Shown here: positions 16,480-25,753 of the stretch, piece by piece
Layout of the letters: the number at the start of each line of letters is the position of its first letter
How positions within the stretch are numbered: position 1 is the first letter of the stretch
Origin: Caulobacter sp.
GTDB taxonomy: Bacteria; Pseudomonadota; Alphaproteobacteria; Caulobacterales; Caulobacteraceae
DNA length: 64,000 nucleotides
Assembly (NCBI GenBank): GCA_019636175.1
Contig: JAHBYC010000006.1
Span: 1 to 64,000 of the forward strand
Direction: 5' to 3'
The notes under the pieces: generated by a model
The model's database searches: none
What the model saw: the letters and a program-made list of their open reading frames with translations, nothing else
What the model was told of the DNA's origin: nothing
Translations under genes and position numbers: made by a program

Positions 16480-19275
16480 TTGACCGACGACAATCATACG
16501 CCGCCCGATGACAGCCGGCGGGGCGCAGTCAGCCCCATCGCCATCGAGGACGAACTCAGAAAATCCTATCTCGACTACGCGATGAGCGTCATCGTCAGCC
16601 GCGCCCTGCCGGACGCGCGCGATGGCCTCAAGCCCGTACACCGCCGCGTGCTGTTCAGCATGAACGAGCAGGGGCACACCCACGACAAGCCCTATGTCAA
16701 ATCGGCCCGCGTGGTCGGCGACGTCATGGGCAAGTACCACCCTCACGGCGACCAATCGATCTATGACGCCCTGGTGCGCATGGCCCAGCCCTTCTCCATG
16801 GGGCTGATGCTGATCGATGGTCAGGGCAACTTCGGTTCGGTCGACAACGATCCCCCGGCGCAGATGCGCTACACCGAATGCCGCATGACCCGGGCCGCCG
16901 AGGCCCTGCTGGCCGACCTCGACAAGGACACCGTCGACTTCAAGGACAACTACGACGGCAAGGAATCCGAGCCTGTCGTCCTGCCCTCGCGCATTCCCAA
17001 CCTGCTGGTCAACGGCTCGGGCGGCATCGCCGTCGGCATGGCCACCAATGTGCCGCCGCATAATCTGGGCGAGATCGTCGACGCCTGCCTGGCCATGGTC
17101 GACAATCCCGACATCACCCTCGAGGAACTGCTCGACATCGTTCCCGGTCCCGACTTCCCGACCGGGGGCGAGATCGTCGGCCGCTCCGGCGCCCGCCAGG
17201 CCCTGATGACCGGCCGGGGCAGCGTGATCATGCGCGGCGCCTCGACCATCGAGACCATCCGCAAGGACCGCGAGGCGATCGTCTTCACCTCGCTGCCCTA
17301 TCAGGTGAACAAGGCCGCGCTGATCGAGCGCATCGCCGAGATGGTGCGGGAGAAGCGGATCGAGGGCATCGGCGAGATGCGCGACGAGAGCGACCGCGAG
17401 GGTCTGCGCGTCGTCATCGAGCTCAAGCGCGACGCCACCCCCGAGGTCGTGCTCAACCAGCTGCACCGCTACACCGCCGTCCAGACCAGCTTCGGCGTCA
17501 ACATGCTGGCGCTCAATCGCGGCCGGCCGATGCAGATGGGCCTGAAGGAGCTGCTGACCTGCTTCGTGGAGTTCCGCGAAGAGGTGGTGGTCCGCCGCGC
17601 CAAGTTCGAACTGGGCAAGGCGCGAGATCGCGGCCACACCCTGGTCGGCCTGGCCATCGCCGTGGCCAATATCGACGAGGTCATCGCCATCATCCGCTCT
17701 TCGGTCGATCCGGCCGAGGCCCGCAGCCGCCTGGTCGCCAAGGCCTGGCCGGCCGGCGACATGATGCCGCTGATCAACCTGATCCAGGATCCCCGCACGG
17801 TCGTCGCCGACGACCATGTCAGCCTGACCGACGAGCAGGCGCGCGGCATCCTGGCCCTGACCCTCTCGCGCCTGACGGGCCTGGGCCGCGACGAGATCAT
17901 GGGCGAGGCCGGATCCCTGGCCAAGACCATCGCCGACCTGCTCGAACTGCTGTCCCAGCGGGCCAACATCATGGCGGTTGTCCGTGAGGAGCTGGTCGAG
18001 GTGCGCGAGCGCTTCGCCGTGCCGCGCCGCACCGTCATCACCGAGGGCGACGGCGAGATCGAGGACGAGGACCTGATCCCCCGCGAGGACATGGTCATCA
18101 CCGTCACCCACGGCGGCTATGTGAAGCGCACCCCACTGTCGACCTACCGCAGCCAGAGGCACGGCGGCAAAGGCCGGTCCGGCATGGCGACCAAGGACGA
18201 GGACGCCGTCACCCGGGTCTTCTCGGCCTCGACCCATGCGCCGATGCTGTTCTTCAGTTCCGGCGGCAAGGTCTACAAGCTCAAGGTCTGGCGTCTGCCG
18301 CTCGGCAACCCGACCTCGCGCGGCAAGGCCTTCGTCAACCTGCTGCCCATCGAGCAGGGCGAGACCATCACCTCCATCCTGACCCTGCCCGAGGACGAGG
18401 CGACCTGGGACACCCTGGATGTGATGTTCGCCACCCGCAGCGGCAGCGTCCGCCGCAACAAGCTCAGCGACTTCGTGCAGATCAACCGCAACGGCAAGAT
18501 CGCCATGAAGCTCGACCCCGAGTCTCTCGGGGGCGAAGACGCCATTGTCGGGGTCGGCCTCTGCACCAGCGACAGCGATGTCCTGCTGACCACGGCGGCC
18601 GGTCGCGCCATCCGGTTCGAGGCCGATGACGTCCGCGTCTTCTCCAGCCGCGATTCCATGGGCGTGCGCGGCATCCGCCTGCTGGGTGACGACGTGGTCA
18701 TCTCCATGGCCATCCTGCGCAACGTCCCGGCGACGCCGGAAGAACGCGCGGCCTATCTCAAGCAGTCGCGGGCGGCGCTGGCCGCGGCCCGCGCCCAGTC
18801 TGACGAGGACGGCGAGGAGGCCGAGGTCGCCGCGGTCGAGGACGAGGAAGAAACCACCTCGGACACCGCCCTCAGCCTCGAGCGCTACGCCGAGCTTGGC
18901 GCCGCCGAGGAAGTCATCCTGACCATGTCGTCGGAAGGCATCGGCAAACGCTCCAGCGCCTACGACTTCCGCCGCACCGGGCGGGGCGGGCAGGGGCTTC
19001 TGGCCCAGGATCTCACCCGCAAGGGCGGTCGCCTGGTCGCCGCCTTCCCGGTCGAGGACAGCGACGAACTGCTGCTGGTCACCGATCAGGGCCAGCTGAT
19101 CCGCTGCCCGGTCGCCAACATCCGCGTCGCGGCCCGCAACACCCAGGGCGTCATCGTCTTCCGCACCGGCAAGGACGAGCACGTCGTTGGCGTCGAGCGG
19201 CTGGCGGAGACCGGCGGCGCGGCGGATGACGAGGATGGAGACAACGGGGGCGACGAACCCTCTGTCTCCGGGTAA
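16480..19275 (+). CDS. gyrA: DNA gyrase subunit A
   Basis: A 931-aa GyrA with N-terminal breakage-reunion domain ([20 protein letters not shown]), catalytic Tyr131 in [10 protein letters not shown], and a C-terminal six-bladed DNA-wrapping domain containing the GyrA box QRHGGKG. It introduces negative supercoils together with GyrB. An acidic insertion (about residues 770-795, [10 protein letters not shown] ... DEEETT) interrupts the C-terminal blades. The quinolone-determining segment reads [17 protein letters not shown], with Gln92 at the place of E. coli Ser83. Translation seems to start at TTG 16480 without a clear ribosome binding site. Confidence 0.97.
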   Translation: MTDDNHTPPDDSRRGAVSPIAIEDELRKSYLDYAMSVIVSRALPDARDGLKPVHRRVLFSMNEQGHTHDKPYVKSARVVGDVMGKYHPHGDQSIYDALVRMAQPFSMGLMLIDGQGNFGSVDNDPPAQMRYTECRMTRAAEALLADLDKDTVDFKDNYDGKESEPVVLPSRIPNLLVNGSGGIAVGMATNVPPHNLGEIVDACLAMVDNPDITLEELLDIVPGPDFPTGGEIVGRSGARQALMTGRGSVIMRGASTIETIRKDREAIVFTSLPYQVNKAALIERIAEMVREKRIEGIGEMRDESDREGLRVVIELKRDATPEVVLNQLHRYTAVQTSFGVNMLALNRGRPMQMGLKELLTCFVEFREEVVVRRAKFELGKARDRGHTLVGLAIAVANIDEVIAIIRSSVDPAEARSRLVAKAWPAGDMMPLINLIQDPRTVVADDHVSLTDEQARGILALTLSRLTGLGRDEIMGEAGSLAKTIADLLELLSQRANIMAVVREELVEVRERFAVPRRTVITEGDGEIEDEDLIPREDMVITVTHGGYVKRTPLSTYRSQRHGGKGRSGMATKDEDAVTRVFSASTHAPMLFFSSGGKVYKLKVWRLPLGNPTSRGKAFVNLLPIEQGETITSILTLPEDEATWDTLDVMFATRSGSVRRNKLSDFVQINRNGKIAMKLDPESLGGEDAIVGVGLCTSDSDVLLTTAAGRAIRFEADDVRVFSSRDSMGVRGIRLLGDDVVISMAILRNVPATPEERAAYLKQSRAALAAARAQSDEDGEEAEVAAVEDEEETTSDTALSLERYAELGAAEEVILTMSSEGIGKRSSAYDFRRTGRGGQGLLAQDLTRKGGRLVAAFPVEDSDELLLVTDQGQLIRCPVANIRVAARNTQGVIVFRTGKDEHVVGVERLAETGGAADDEDGDNGGDEPSVSG

Positions 19276-19323
19276 CACTTGAACCCGCCGGGATCGGCCG
19301 GCCAGCGCAACAGGGGGTGTCCA

Positions 19324-19818
19324 TTGCCACGCGTCGGACTCTATCCGGGCACGTTCGATCCGATGACCAACGGTCATCTGGACATCATCGGGCGGGCGGT
19401 GAAGCTGGTGGACAAGCTGGTCATTGGCGTGGCCATCAACAACAGCAAGGGCCCGCTGTTCAGCCTCGACGAGCGGGTCGAGATCACCCGGCGTGAGACC
19501 GCCCACCTCAAGACCCAGGCCGAGATCGAGGTCGTGCCCTTCGAGGGCCTGCTGATGCATTTCGCCCGCGAGGTCGGCGCCGGCATCATCATCCGCGGCC
19601 TGCGCGCCGTGGCCGACTTCGAATACGAATTCCAGATGACCGCGATGAACCAGCAGCTGGACCGCGACATCGAAACCGTCTTCCTGATGGCCGACCCCCG
19701 CCACCAGGCCGTCGCCTCCCGCCTGGTCAAGGAAATCGCCAAACTGGGCGGCGACATCTCCAGCTTCGTGCCCAAGGGCATCGAAAGGGAACTCCTCACC
19801 AAGGTCGGCCGGAACTAA
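19324..19818 (+). CDS. coaD: phosphopantetheine adenylyltransferase
   Basis: A 164-aa CoaD with the nucleotidyltransferase signature GLYPGTFDPMTNGHLDII, the RGLRAVADFEYEFQM segment and SSFVPKGIERELLTKV near the end. It catalyses the penultimate step of coenzyme A synthesis. I chose TTG 19324, preceded by AGGGGG at good spacing, since it gives the normal family length; an upstream ATG would add 15 non-conserved residues. It lies about 50 bases after gyrA, probably in the same transcript. Confidence 0.95.
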   Translation: MPRVGLYPGTFDPMTNGHLDIIGRAVKLVDKLVIGVAINNSKGPLFSLDERVEITRRETAHLKTQAEIEVVPFEGLLMHFAREVGAGIIIRGLRAVADFEYEFQMTAMNQQLDRDIETVFLMADPRHQAVASRLVKEIAKLGGDISSFVPKGIERELLTKVGRN

Positions 19819-19822
19819 CCGC

Positions 19823-20470
19823 CTCCCCGGCGAAAGCCGGGGCCCAGACTCACCCACGAAACCTAGCCAGCCTGGCCCCAACCCGGCGCCAACCCCACCC
19901 ACAGTCAGGCCCTCATCTGGGCCCCGGCCTTCGCCGGGGAGGCGGATGTGGGGTCCATTCACCGGCGAAAGCCGGCCTGCCCGCCCAGGAAGCAGCGCCG
20001 GGCCAACCCTATCCCCGCTTCCCCGGCGAAGGCCGGGGCCCAGATTCATCCACGTAAGTCGGCCGGGCTGGCTCCAAACCGGCCAATCCCCACCCACAGT
20101 CAGGCCCCCATCTGGACCCCGACCTTCGCCGGGGAGGCGGATGTGGGTCCATTTCACCGACGAAAACCGCCCCGCTCCACCTGGAAGCAGCACCGGGCCA
20201 ACCCTGTCCCCGCTTCCCCGGCGAAGGCCGGGGCCCAGATTCATCCACGTAAGTCGGCCGGGCTGGCCTCAATGCGCCGCCCCCAGAACAGTTCGACCGG
20301 ATCCACCCCAACACCGCCTCCCCGGCGAAGGCCGGGGCCCAGACTCACCCATCCAAGTCGGCCGCGTTGGCCTCAAGGCGGCGCCAGCCCCGCGAACAGT
20401 CAGCCCTCCATCTGGGCCCCGGCCTTCGCCGGGGGGGCGGGAGAGGCCCAGATTCACCCACGAAACCTGG
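19823..20470. repeat. palindromic repeat cluster (REP/BIME-like)
   Basis: Seven copies of an 18-base stem CCCCGGCGAAGGCCGGGG or its reverse form occur at 19825, 19922, 20021, 20117, 20216, 20320 and 20417, plus a shorter stem at 19962. Forward and reverse copies largely alternate. Flanking sequence (GGCCCAGATTCATCCACG and GTCGGCCGGGCTGG) also repeats, so 19825, 20021 and 20216 begin near-identical units about 195 bases apart. No gene is supported here. It lies between coaD and a cyclophilin gene. Confidence 0.9.
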
Positions 20471-20739
20471 CCGGCCTGGCCCCAACCCTCACTGTAGGCC
20501 GCGCCACCCCGTTGCAGCCTACAAACCCTGCACCTCGGCCACGCCCAGGCCTACGCGATAGCCTACGCCCACTGCCGCCCGCCCCACGGCAAACCCCGTC
20601 GCCGCAAGGGATTTCCACCTCCCACCGCGGCATCGACTTTTCGCGCGGGTCGTCCGCCGCGCTACAATGGGCCGCCGCTTCGACAAGCCGCGCCATTTCC
20701 GCCTTGCGATTGCCGCAACCCACCGCTACCGCGGGTCCC

Positions 20740-21594
20740 ATGAAATCCGTCCTCCTTGCCGCCCTTCTGGTGCTGACCCCCGCCGCCGCGATGGCCCAGC
20801 CGGCGCTCAGCGCCAGCGACTGGCGCACGCCCGATCCCGACGACGTCCTGGTCATCGACACCAGCCAGGGCCGCATCATCCTGGAAATGGCCCCGCAGCT
20901 GGCCCCGGCCCATGTGGCCCAGGTCCGCACCCTGGCCCGCCAGCACTTCTATGACGGCCTGCAGTTCTTCCGGGTCATCAATGGCTTCATGGCCCAGACC
21001 GGCGATCCGAAGAACGACGGCACCGGCGGTTCGGAGCTGCCGGACCTGAAGGCGGAGTTCGAGTTCCGTCGCGGCCGGACCGACCCCTTCGTGCTCTATG
21101 AAAGGCTGCCGGCCGGCGGCGATATCGGCGTCACCGAGGTCGGCTTCTACGGCTCCATGCCGGTCCGCACCGGTCCGCAGATGCAGATGCTGGCCTCCGT
21201 CGACGGCAAGACCGGCGGCTGGGGGCTGTTCTGCCCGGGCGTCGCCGGCATGGCCCGCAGCCAGGACCCCGACAGCGCCAACAGCCAGTTCTTCCTGATG
21301 CGCGACACCTATCCGACCCTCAACAGCCAGTACACCGCCTGGGGCCGGGTGCTGTCCGGCGAGGATGTGGTCCTCAAGATCAAGGCCGGACCCGAGGACG
21401 ACAAGGTGCCGGAGCCGCGGGATTTCATGAAGACCGTGCGCCTGCTGTCCGACATCCCTGAGAAGGATCGGCCGAAAATCCAGGTCGTCGACACCCGCTC
21501 TCCGGGCTTCAAGGCGATGGTCGCGGCCCAGAAGGCGGCGGCCGGCGGCGTTCTGACCATTTGCGATGTGGAGATTCCGGCTAAGGTCGGCTGA
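20740..21594 (+). CDS. exported cyclophilin-type peptidyl-prolyl isomerase
   Basis: A 284-aa cyclophilin with a signal peptide (residues 1-20, ending AAAMAQ). Catalytic-region motifs FYDGLQFFRVINGFMAQTGD and DPDSANSQFFLMRDTYPTLN retain the active Arg, Phe and Gln. It has a family-specific insertion (about residues 110-165) compared with short PpiA. It would assist folding in the periplasm. It is followed after 20 bases by a paralogous lipoprotein version, so the two form an operon. ATG 20740 was chosen for the signal peptide; longer in-frame readings enter the repeat array. Confidence 0.88.
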   Translation: MKSVLLAALLVLTPAAAMAQPALSASDWRTPDPDDVLVIDTSQGRIILEMAPQLAPAHVAQVRTLARQHFYDGLQFFRVINGFMAQTGDPKNDGTGGSELPDLKAEFEFRRGRTDPFVLYERLPAGGDIGVTEVGFYGSMPVRTGPQMQMLASVDGKTGGWGLFCPGVAGMARSQDPDSANSQFFLMRDTYPTLNSQYTAWGRVLSGEDVVLKIKAGPEDDKVPEPRDFMKTVRLLSDIPEKDRPKIQVVDTRSPGFKAMVAAQKAAAGGVLTICDVEIPAKVG

Positions 21595-21614
21595 CGATCC
21601 TATCCGGAGGGGCC

Positions 21615-22484
21615 ATGCGTTATCTGAAGCCTGTGACCGTCGCCGCGGCCTGTCTCGCCGTCGGACTGAGCGGCTGTATCTCGATCGAGGTCAGTTCCAC
21701 CACCGAGGTCACGCCCGGGCCGCCCGCCGCGGTCGACTGGCGCAGCCCTGACCCGGCCAATACCCTGGTGATCGAGACCAACAAGGGTCAAGTCATTGTC
21801 GAGCTGGTTCCGGAGGTGGCGCCCGGCCATGTCGCGCGGCTGGTCGAGCTGGCCCGCAAGGGAACCTACGACGGTCGCACCTTCTTTCGGGTCATCGACC
21901 GGTTCATGGCCCAGACCGGCGATCCGGAGAACACCGGCGAGGGCGGAACCGACCTGCCCAACCTCAAGGCCGAGTTCACCTGGCGGCGCGGCGACGACAC
22001 CCCCTTCGTCACGGTCTCCTCGCCTCAGGGGACGGAGACGGGCCTGATCCTGTCGCTGCCCGCCATCAGCCAGGACTCCAGCTACAAGACCATGACCGGC
22101 GACAAGAAGGTTTCGGCCTGGGGCACCTACTGTCCCGGCGTGGTCGGCATGGCGCGCGACGAGAACCCCGACAGCGCCAACAGCCAGTTCTTCCTCATGC
22201 GCTACGCCTATCCGTCCCTCGACAAGCGCTACACGGCCTTCGGTCGCGTGATCAGCGGCCTGGACGTGATCCGCAGCATCAAGACCGGCGAACCGGTCGA
22301 GGCGCCGCAGGATGTGATGAAGACGGTGCGCGTCCTCGCCGACATCCCCGAGGCCCAGCGTCCGAAGGTCCGCATCATCGACGCCAAGGGCCCCTGGTTC
22401 ACCGCCTATGTTCAACGTGTCCGCGCCGAAAAGGGCGCCGACTTCTCTGTCTGCGACCTCGACCTGCCGGTTGAGGTGAACTGA
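21615..22484 (+). CDS. cyclophilin-type peptidyl-prolyl isomerase, lipoprotein
   Basis: A 289-aa paralogue of the preceding protein. The N-terminus MRYLKPVTVAAACLAVGLSGC has a lipobox LSGC, so it is predicted to be membrane-anchored in the periplasm. Cyclophilin motifs: TYDGRTFFRVIDRFMAQTGD and NPDSANSQFFLMRYAYPSLD. A ribosome binding site (CGGAGGGG) lies just upstream. Duplication of an exported isomerase with two anchoring modes suggests specialised clients, which is inference. Confidence 0.88.
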   Translation: MRYLKPVTVAAACLAVGLSGCISIEVSSTTEVTPGPPAAVDWRSPDPANTLVIETNKGQVIVELVPEVAPGHVARLVELARKGTYDGRTFFRVIDRFMAQTGDPENTGEGGTDLPNLKAEFTWRRGDDTPFVTVSSPQGTETGLILSLPAISQDSSYKTMTGDKKVSAWGTYCPGVVGMARDENPDSANSQFFLMRYAYPSLDKRYTAFGRVISGLDVIRSIKTGEPVEAPQDVMKTVRVLADIPEAQRPKVRIIDAKGPWFTAYVQRVRAEKGADFSVCDLDLPVEVN

Positions 22485-22610
22485 CCCGTCATCCCGGCCG
22501 CAGCGCGAAGCGCGGAGCGCCGGGACCCAGGGCTGCGGTGTCCTGGCGTAGCTCTTCGGGTGCGCCGCCCCGCTGGATCGGATCGTCCTTCGGACGTGCG
22601 GGATGACGGG
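22485..22610. repeat. MITE-like composite repeat, copy A
   Basis: A 126-base element with perfect 12-base terminal inverted repeats CCCGTCATCCCG and CGGGATGACGGG, starting directly after a stop codon. The interior left arm reads CCGCAGCGCGAAGCGCGGAG then CGCCGGGACCCAG, closely matching the element at 38088. It has no coding capacity. Confidence 0.75.
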
Positions 22611-22653
22611 CCGGGGGGGGACGAGTTTCTCCGGCCTTTTGGAAGAAGGCGCT

Positions 22654-23340
22654 CTACCCCGTCACCCCGAAGGCTTCCTCGAAGCCCTGACGTCCCAGGG
22701 CCGTGAAGGTCACCACCCGGCTGTCCGGCTCCCGCCGGGCCCAGCCCAGTTCGTAGAAGCGCGTCAGGAGCGCGGCGCCCAGCGTTCCCGCCAGATGGCG
22801 GCGGCGCACGCTCCAGTCGAGGCAGGCCTTGCAGACAGGGCGGCGGCCGGGCCTGAGCAGCGCCGGCTCTATGCCCATGCCGTCCGCGAAGGCCGCGCCG
22901 GCGGGGGTGAGGGTCAGGGCGTCGCCCTCTTCGACCACCCGCCCGTCGGCGATCATGGCTTCCAGCATGGCCACGCCCAGATCGCCGGCCAGATGATCGT
23001 AGCAGACCCGGGCCTGGCGCAACGCCGGCTCCCTGGGGCCGGTTCGCACCCGCTGATGGCCCGCCCGGCTGGCCAGGCCCATCAGCCCTTCCAGCACCGC
23101 CGCGACGTCGGCGCCGGCCAGGGCGAAATAGCTGTGGCGGCCCTGCTTGCGGGTGACGACCAGGCCGCCGTCGAGCAGCCTGGCCAGATGGGAGCTGGCC
23201 GTCTGCGGCGTGACCCCGGCGTGGCGCGCCAGTTCCCCGGCGGTCAGCGCCTGATGGTCCATCAGGGCCGTCAGCATGCTGGCGCGGGCCGGATCGCCCA
23301 GCAGGGAGGCGACGAGCGCAATGTTCGGTCCGACGTTCAT
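22654..23340 (-). CDS. ArsR/SmtB-family transcriptional regulator
   Basis: A 228-aa winged-helix regulator. Residues about 10-85 form the HTH (LLGDPARASMLTALMDHQAL, HAGVTPQTASSHLARLLDGG). The C-terminal half is an extra domain with RPVCKACLDWSVRRRHLAGT, a Cys-containing motif seen in a subgroup of these regulators that lacks classical metal sites. It is divergent from the NIPSNAP-like gene, which it probably controls. The effector is unknown. Confidence 0.85.
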   Translation of the reverse strand: MNVGPNIALVASLLGDPARASMLTALMDHQALTAGELARHAGVTPQTASSHLARLLDGGLVVTRKQGRHSYFALAGADVAAVLEGLMGLASRAGHQRVRTGPREPALRQARVCYDHLAGDLGVAMLEAMIADGRVVEEGDALTLTPAGAAFADGMGIEPALLRPGRRPVCKACLDWSVRRRHLAGTLGAALLTRFYELGWARREPDSRVVTFTALGRQGFEEAFGVTG

Positions 23341-23355
23341 GCTTCGACCGTAATC

Positions 23356-23383
23356 GTAGCATCGCCGTCGATCAAGGCGCTAC
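23356..23383. promoter_or_regulatory. possible operator in the ArsR divergent region
   Basis: The inverted repeat GTAGC-N18-GCTAC lies midway between the two divergent start codons, a usual place for autoregulatory ArsR binding. Only five bases match in each arm, so support is weak. Confidence 0.25.
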
Positions 23384-23407
23384 AGCAGAGCGGCAAAGGA
23401 GCCCGCC

Positions 23408-23728
23408 ATGACCACTGCCCATCCCATCGTCTGCTGCATCCGCTACGTCATCGATCCCTTTCAGGCCGAGGCGTTCGAGGCCTATTCCCGCAACTGGCTG
23501 GAGATCATTCCGGCCTGCGGCGGCGACCTGATCGGCTATTTCATGCCGCATGAGGGGACCAACACCATCGCCCATGCCCTGATCGGCTTTGACAGCCTGG
23601 CGGCCTACGAGGCCTATCGCGGGCGGCTGAAGGCCGACCCGGCCGGCGCCGCCAATTTCCGCATGGCCCGGGAGCAGAAGTTCATCCTCTCCGAAGAGCG
23701 CACCTTCCTCAGGCAGGTGACGCGGTGA
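23408..23728 (+). CDS. NIPSNAP-family protein
   Basis: A 106-aa protein of the dimeric alpha-beta barrel type: [20 protein letters not shown], the middle [20 protein letters not shown] and the C-terminal [20 protein letters not shown] fit the NIPSNAP family. It overlaps the next gene by 4 bases and is divergent from an ArsR regulator. Function in bacteria is not defined; a catalytic or ligand-binding role has been proposed for related ferredoxin-like folds. Confidence 0.75.
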   Translation: MTTAHPIVCCIRYVIDPFQAEAFEAYSRNWLEIIPACGGDLIGYFMPHEGTNTIAHALIGFDSLAAYEAYRGRLKADPAGAANFRMAREQKFILSEERTFLRQVTR

Positions 23729-24081
23729 TCGCCGTCATCTTCGAGGTCGAACCGACGCAGGCGGGTCGGGACGCCTATCTCGCCCTGGCCGCAGGCCTGA
23801 GGCCGCTGCTGGAGAACATCGACGGCTTCATCTCCATAGAGCGCTTCGAAAGCCTGGCCGAGCCAGGCAAGCTCCTGTCCCTGTCCTTCTTTCGCGACGA
23901 GGCGGCGGTCGCCGAATGGCGAAGGCTGGAGGCCCATCGCCGGGCGCAGGCGGCCGGTCGCGATGGCCTCTTCGCCGACTATCGCCTCAGGGTCGCCGAG
24001 GTCGTCCGCGACTACGGCCTGACCGACCGCGAACAGGCGCCGGCGGATTCCCTTGTCGCCCATCGCCCGGCAAATCCCTGA
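23725..24081 (+). CDS. antibiotic biosynthesis monooxygenase-like (ABM) protein
   Basis: A 118-aa protein with the ferredoxin-like ABM pattern: [55 protein letters not shown] and HRRAQAAGR. Such proteins act as small cofactor-free monooxygenases or heme-degrading enzymes, but no heme ligand can be assigned. ATGA-type overlap with the NIPSNAP-like gene indicates one operon under the ArsR regulator. Substrate is unknown. Confidence 0.75.
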   Translation: MIAVIFEVEPTQAGRDAYLALAAGLRPLLENIDGFISIERFESLAEPGKLLSLSFFRDEAAVAEWRRLEAHRRAQAAGRDGLFADYRLRVAEVVRDYGLTDREQAPADSLVAHRPANP

Positions 24082-24208
24082 AACGAAACGAGAAACGCGA
24101 AACCTCCGGCCGGCCATGCAACAATCGGGCTTGCGGCGCGTCTGACAACATTGATCCCGCACCGCCCCCGCGCCTAAAAGGGCCGCTCACTGTTCAAAGG
24201 ACCTGCCG

Positions 24209-24676
24209 ATGGCTGACGACGCCGAAAACACCCTGATCCTCACCCTGGATACGGGTCCCGTGACCATCCGCCTGCGCCCCGACCTGGCGCCGGGCCATGT
24301 GGAGCGGATCAAGGAACTGGCCCGCGAAGGCTTCTACGATGGCGTGGTCTTCCACCGCGTCATCCCCGGCTTCATGGCCCAGGGCGGCGATCCCACCGGC
24401 AGCGGCATGGGCGGCTCCAAGAAGCCCGACCTGAAGGCCGAGTTCTCCCGCGAGCCGCACCTGCGCGGCGTCTGCTCCATGGCCCGCTCGTCGAACCCCA
24501 ACTCGGCCAACAGCCAGTTCTTCATCTGCTTCGACGACGCCACCTTCCTCGACGGCCAGTACACCGTCTGGGGCGAGGTCACCGACGGCATGGACGCTGT
24601 CGACGCCCTGCCCAAGGGCGAGCCGCCGCGCGAGCCCGGCAAGATCGTCACCGCGCGGGTGGCGGCGGACGTCTAG
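24209..24676 (+). CDS. ppiB: cytoplasmic cyclophilin, PpiB-type peptidyl-prolyl isomerase
   Basis: A 155-aa single-domain cyclophilin without signal peptide. Motifs FYDGVVFHRVIPGFMAQGGD and SNPNSANSQFFICFDDATFL hold the active residues, and FLDGQYTVWGEVTDGMDAVD completes the fold. It catalyses proline isomerisation in the cytoplasm. It is the third cyclophilin within 4 kb and the only short one. Confidence 0.92.
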   Translation: MADDAENTLILTLDTGPVTIRLRPDLAPGHVERIKELAREGFYDGVVFHRVIPGFMAQGGDPTGSGMGGSKKPDLKAEFSREPHLRGVCSMARSSNPNSANSQFFICFDDATFLDGQYTVWGEVTDGMDAVDALPKGEPPREPGKIVTARVAADV

Positions 24677-24688
24677 GAATCCGGCGGA

Positions 24689-25672
24689 CTATCGCCGCAG
24701 CACCACCACGACCGGGTAGTGGTCCGAGCCCAGCTTCGGGCCTCGGGTGACGCTGACGGTCTTCCAGTCCTGGCCCGCATAGACCTGATCGATCGGCAAC
24801 ACCGGAAACGGCAGGTCTATGCGGTGGCGGCTGAAGGGCGCCGCCGGCCAGCTGGCCAGGGCGTGGGTGCGGCGGTCGAGGCCGAAGCGTTTGTCCTGTC
24901 GCCGCAGGGAGAACGACCAGGGCGTGGAATTGAAGTCGCCGGCGACGATGGCGCTGTCGCGGGGGAGGGTGTCCAGAACCCGGGCCAGTCGCCGGCTCTG
25001 TTCCTGCTGAGGACCGGCCGGCAGCGGCCAGGTGTAGTGAACCCCGATGACGGTGAACTCGCCCCGCTCCGTGCGGAAGCGGGCCATGGCGCCGGACAGC
25101 CAGTCCTGCGTGTCCGACGCACCAAGGCCCTTGTGCGCCACCGGCTTTCGGCGGGAGAGGATCATGGTGGAGCAGGGGACCGTGTCGGCGCAGGTGGTCT
25201 GATAGGGATACCGGGCGCGCAGGGCGCGGGCGACGCCGCCGGTTCGGGCGAAGGCCTCCTCGAAGACCAGGATGTCGGCGTCCTGGGCGGCGATCCAGTC
25301 GACCATGCCGTCGGCCTTGCCGGCCCGGCCCCAGAGATTGAACTGGATCAGCTTGAGGGTCTCGCCCTCCGCCGGGGCGGCGGGCCCCCTCGACCGGGTC
25401 AGCTCGGGGATCATCAGCCCGCCCGCCGCCACAATCGCCGCGGCGGCGAAGACAGGGGTCGGCCGGGCCAGCTTTCGGCCGCCCGCCAGCAGCCAGAGCA
25501 GCAGGCCGACCAGTCCCAGAAGCAACCAGAAGGGCGCAAAATGGGTCAGGGCGTCCAGCCGGTCGCTGAAGCGGCCGCCCTGGGCGGCGACGGACAGGAT
25601 CGCGCCGGTCAGCGCCAGGGCTGACCCGGTCAGACGGACAATCGGCCCAAGGGCTTTGAACAAACTCTGCAC
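24689..25672 (-). CDS. membrane-anchored endonuclease/exonuclease/phosphatase (EEP) family protein
   Basis: A 327-aa protein with three N-terminal membrane helices (about residues 12-32, 44-64 and 72-92) and an EEP catalytic domain from about residue 105: LIQFNLWGRAGKAD, VFEEAFA, VIGVHYTWPLP, AGDFNSTPWS and LGSDHYPVVV. The catalytic Asp, Asn and His of the family are present. The domain probably faces the periplasm. Substrates in such membrane-bound members are unknown. Confidence 0.82.
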   Translation of the reverse strand: MQSLFKALGPIVRLTGSALALTGAILSVAAQGGRFSDRLDALTHFAPFWLLLGLVGLLLWLLAGGRKLARPTPVFAAAAIVAAGGLMIPELTRSRGPAAPAEGETLKLIQFNLWGRAGKADGMVDWIAAQDADILVFEEAFARTGGVARALRARYPYQTTCADTVPCSTMILSRRKPVAHKGLGASDTQDWLSGAMARFRTERGEFTVIGVHYTWPLPAGPQQEQSRRLARVLDTLPRDSAIVAGDFNSTPWSFSLRRQDKRFGLDRRTHALASWPAAPFSRHRIDLPFPVLPIDQVYAGQDWKTVSVTRGPKLGSDHYPVVVVLRR

Positions 25673-25753
25673 GGTTCCGCCGTTAGCACCGCGTGGCGGC
25701 GCTGTCCGGCAGAACCGGTGCAGAAATCAAGGAATCGATGAGCCCGGCGGCGA

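Noticed and set aside
15811..20244. A 1477-codon open frame on the minus strand opposite gyrA and coaD
   Set aside because: Only its last part (15811-16356) is a real gene, sodC. The rest is an antisense shadow of gyrA and coaD, low in complexity and without motifs, a common effect of high GC.
19823..20470. CRISPR array
   Set aside because: Repeats are palindromic, alternate in orientation and are unevenly spaced with repeated rather than unique intervening sequence; no cas gene is present.
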